Of a DNA stretch of 6,855 nt, positions 6,275 to 6,855 are shown piece after piece (within the stretch, counting starts at the first letter, position 1; each line of letters starts with the position of its first letter). The notes below the pieces were generated by a model. That model ran no database searches and had not been told where the DNA came from. It saw nothing but the letters and a program-made list of their open reading frames with translations. The stretch is taken from contig DGPZ01000061.1 in the NCBI GenBank assembly GCA_002390675.1, forward strand, positions 1 through 6,855, read 5' to 3'. Origin of the DNA: Deltaproteobacteria bacterium UBA4427 (lineage in GTDB: Bacteria > Myxococcota_A > UBA9160 > UBA4427). The translations under genes and the position numbers were made by a program.

Positions 6275-6589
6275 CTATCTCTTTGACGGCGGCGTGATCT
6301 TCATGGGCCCGTAGGGGTTAAGGGTCGTCACACCGACAAAGTCCGCCACCTTCATGAGCGCCGGCATCGTCGCCTTGAACTCATCGCTCGACTCGTGTGC
6401 CTTGCGCGCCTCCTCCGACTCGTAGATGTCGTAGAAGTAGAAATCGTCTGGGCTCTCCGCCGAGGTCGAGAACACGTAGACAGGGATTCCATCCTCGGAC
6501 TGCGTCTTCTCAAGCATCACTGTCGTGAGACGGATGACTTCTTCGCGTTGTCCGGGCTTGGCGCGCATATGGGTGAGAAAGGCGTGCAT
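6275..6589 (-). CDS. antibiotic biosynthesis monooxygenase (ABM) fold protein
   Basis: A 104-residue cytoplasmic protein of the dimeric alpha/beta-barrel ABM family (the YgiN/quinol-monooxygenase-like group), which includes cofactor-free oxygenases of quinols and polyketides. Many members have no known substrate. It opens with a strand (AFLTHMRA), then KPGQREEV (11-18), then the typical core FYFYDIYESEEARKAHESS (50-68) and FKATMPALMK (71-80). H65 sits in the segment where family members often carry a conserved histidine. Length is normal (about 95-110). ATG at 6589 is supported by AGAGGA seven bases upstream. There is no signal peptide. It is a single-gene unit as far as can be seen, tail to tail with the DHH gene, with a TetR-type palindrome about 113 bases upstream. 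Family assignment is good; activity is not predictable. Confidence 0.86.
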   Translation of the reverse strand: MHAFLTHMRAKPGQREEVIRLTTVMLEKTQSEDGIPVYVFSTSAESPDDFYFYDIYESEEARKAHESSDEFKATMPALMKVADFVGVTTLNPYGPMKITPPSKR

Positions 6590-6596
6590 GAGTGTT

Positions 6597-6602
6597 TCCT
6601 CT
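6597..6602 (-). promoter_or_regulatory. Shine-Dalgarno of the ABM-like gene
   Basis: AGAGGA on the reverse strand, seven bases before the ATG at 6589. It confirms the start. Confidence 0.7.
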
Positions 6603-6701
6603 GCTCGTCGGTTAGACGCTATGTGCCTGAAGGGCCGCGGTTTCGAATGCTCGCAGCAAGGCTGAAACAGTCGGCCATTGGGCGCAAGTGGGACAAGTTA
6701 A

Positions 6702-6711
6702 ACCGATCGGT
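6702..6711. promoter_or_regulatory. TetR-type operator candidate upstream of the ABM-like gene
   Basis: ACCGATCGGT is a perfect 10-base palindrome set in an A/T-rich context (TTAAACCGATCGGTAAACC). This ACCGnnCGGT form is typical of sites bound by TetR-family repressors. It lies in the 194-base gap between the gene entering from the right and the ABM-like gene, so it probably controls the ABM-like gene. Binding itself is inferred, and a chance 10-base palindrome in a gap of this size is not rare. Confidence 0.4.
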
Positions 6712-6783
6712 AAACCTTTTCTCGGCTTCACCCCAAAAGTGGAGTCGAGCGGCGGGCTCTCGCCTCTGCTCGGGGCGCTCTAC

Positions 6784-6855
6784 CTAACGCCCCTCGACCA
6801 GCGCATGGATCGGCTCTGCAGGCGCAAGAAGCTCGTCCACTACGTCCGCTACATG
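6784..6855 (-). CDS. C-terminal end of a gene entering from the right edge
   Basis: On the reverse strand a frame is open from the right edge for 23 codons and ends in TAG at 6784. The residues read like a protein tail: a hydrophobic/acidic helix (ADVVDELLAPAEP) ending IHALVEGR. Most codons begin with G or C, as expected for coding sequence. With so little left, the family cannot be named. A TetR-type regulator would suit the palindrome downstream, but nothing in these 23 residues proves it. A frame on the opposite strand is also open here, and is less convincing. Confidence 0.5.
   Translation of the reverse strand, partial: HVADVVDELLAPAEPIHALVEGR

Noticed and set aside
6395..6787. Plus-strand open frame of 130 codons over the ABM-like gene
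   Set aside because: Largely antisense to a clear ABM-family gene that has a good Shine-Dalgarno.
6739..6855. Plus-strand frame from GTG 6739 running off the right edge
   Set aside because: No Shine-Dalgarno, and an Arg/Leu/Cys-rich product. The opposite strand has a more natural protein tail with G-first codons over the same bases.

Overview
The window looks like chromosomal, metabolic DNA from a moderately GC-rich bacterium. It has short intergenic gaps, overlapping genes, recognisable Shine-Dalgarno sequences on several genes, and frequent TTG starts. The gene set (a fatty-acid-type acyl-CoA ligase, B-vitamin enzymes, a DHH phosphoesterase and a small monooxygenase-like protein) suits a proteobacterium, myxobacterium-like or related environmental lineage. 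I cannot place it more precisely from sequence alone. I see no transposase, integrase, phage gene, CRISPR array, rRNA or tRNA.

Layout, left to right. (1) 1-1247, minus: an AMP-forming acyl-CoA synthetase/ligase, cut at its C-terminus by the window edge. (2) 1465-1782, minus: a possible small unrecognised gene, head to head with (3) 1813-2781, plus: panE, ketopantoate 2-reductase of pantothenate synthesis. (4) 2778-3413, minus: a HAD phosphatase of the 5'(3')-deoxyribonucleotidase type, whose stop codon shares a CTAG with the panE stop. (5) 3410-5032, minus: pabB, aminodeoxychorismate synthase component I of folate synthesis, lying upstream of the HAD gene and overlapping it by TTGA. (6) 5033-5337: a divergent intergenic region with a 14-bp perfect palindrome and two other inverted repeats. 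(7) 5338-6234, plus: a stand-alone DHH/DHHA1 phosphoesterase. (8) 6275-6589, minus: a small antibiotic-biosynthesis-monooxygenase (ABM) fold protein, tail to tail with the DHH gene. (9) 6590-6783: an intergenic stretch holding an ACCGATCGGT palindrome of the kind TetR-family repressors often bind. (10) 6784-6855, minus: the last 23 codons of a gene entering from the right.

Functionally, panE and pabB serve pantothenate (CoA) and folate synthesis, and the acyl-CoA ligase consumes CoA. The firmest co-expression unit is pabB with the HAD phosphatase, which are translationally coupled. A role for the phosphatase in folate or nucleotide metabolism is a reasonable but unproven inference. The window is mostly ordinary metabolism. 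I do not see convincing evidence of a wholly new system; the points worth a second look are the pabB-HAD coupling, the palindromes in the two regulatory regions, and the orphan frame beside panE.
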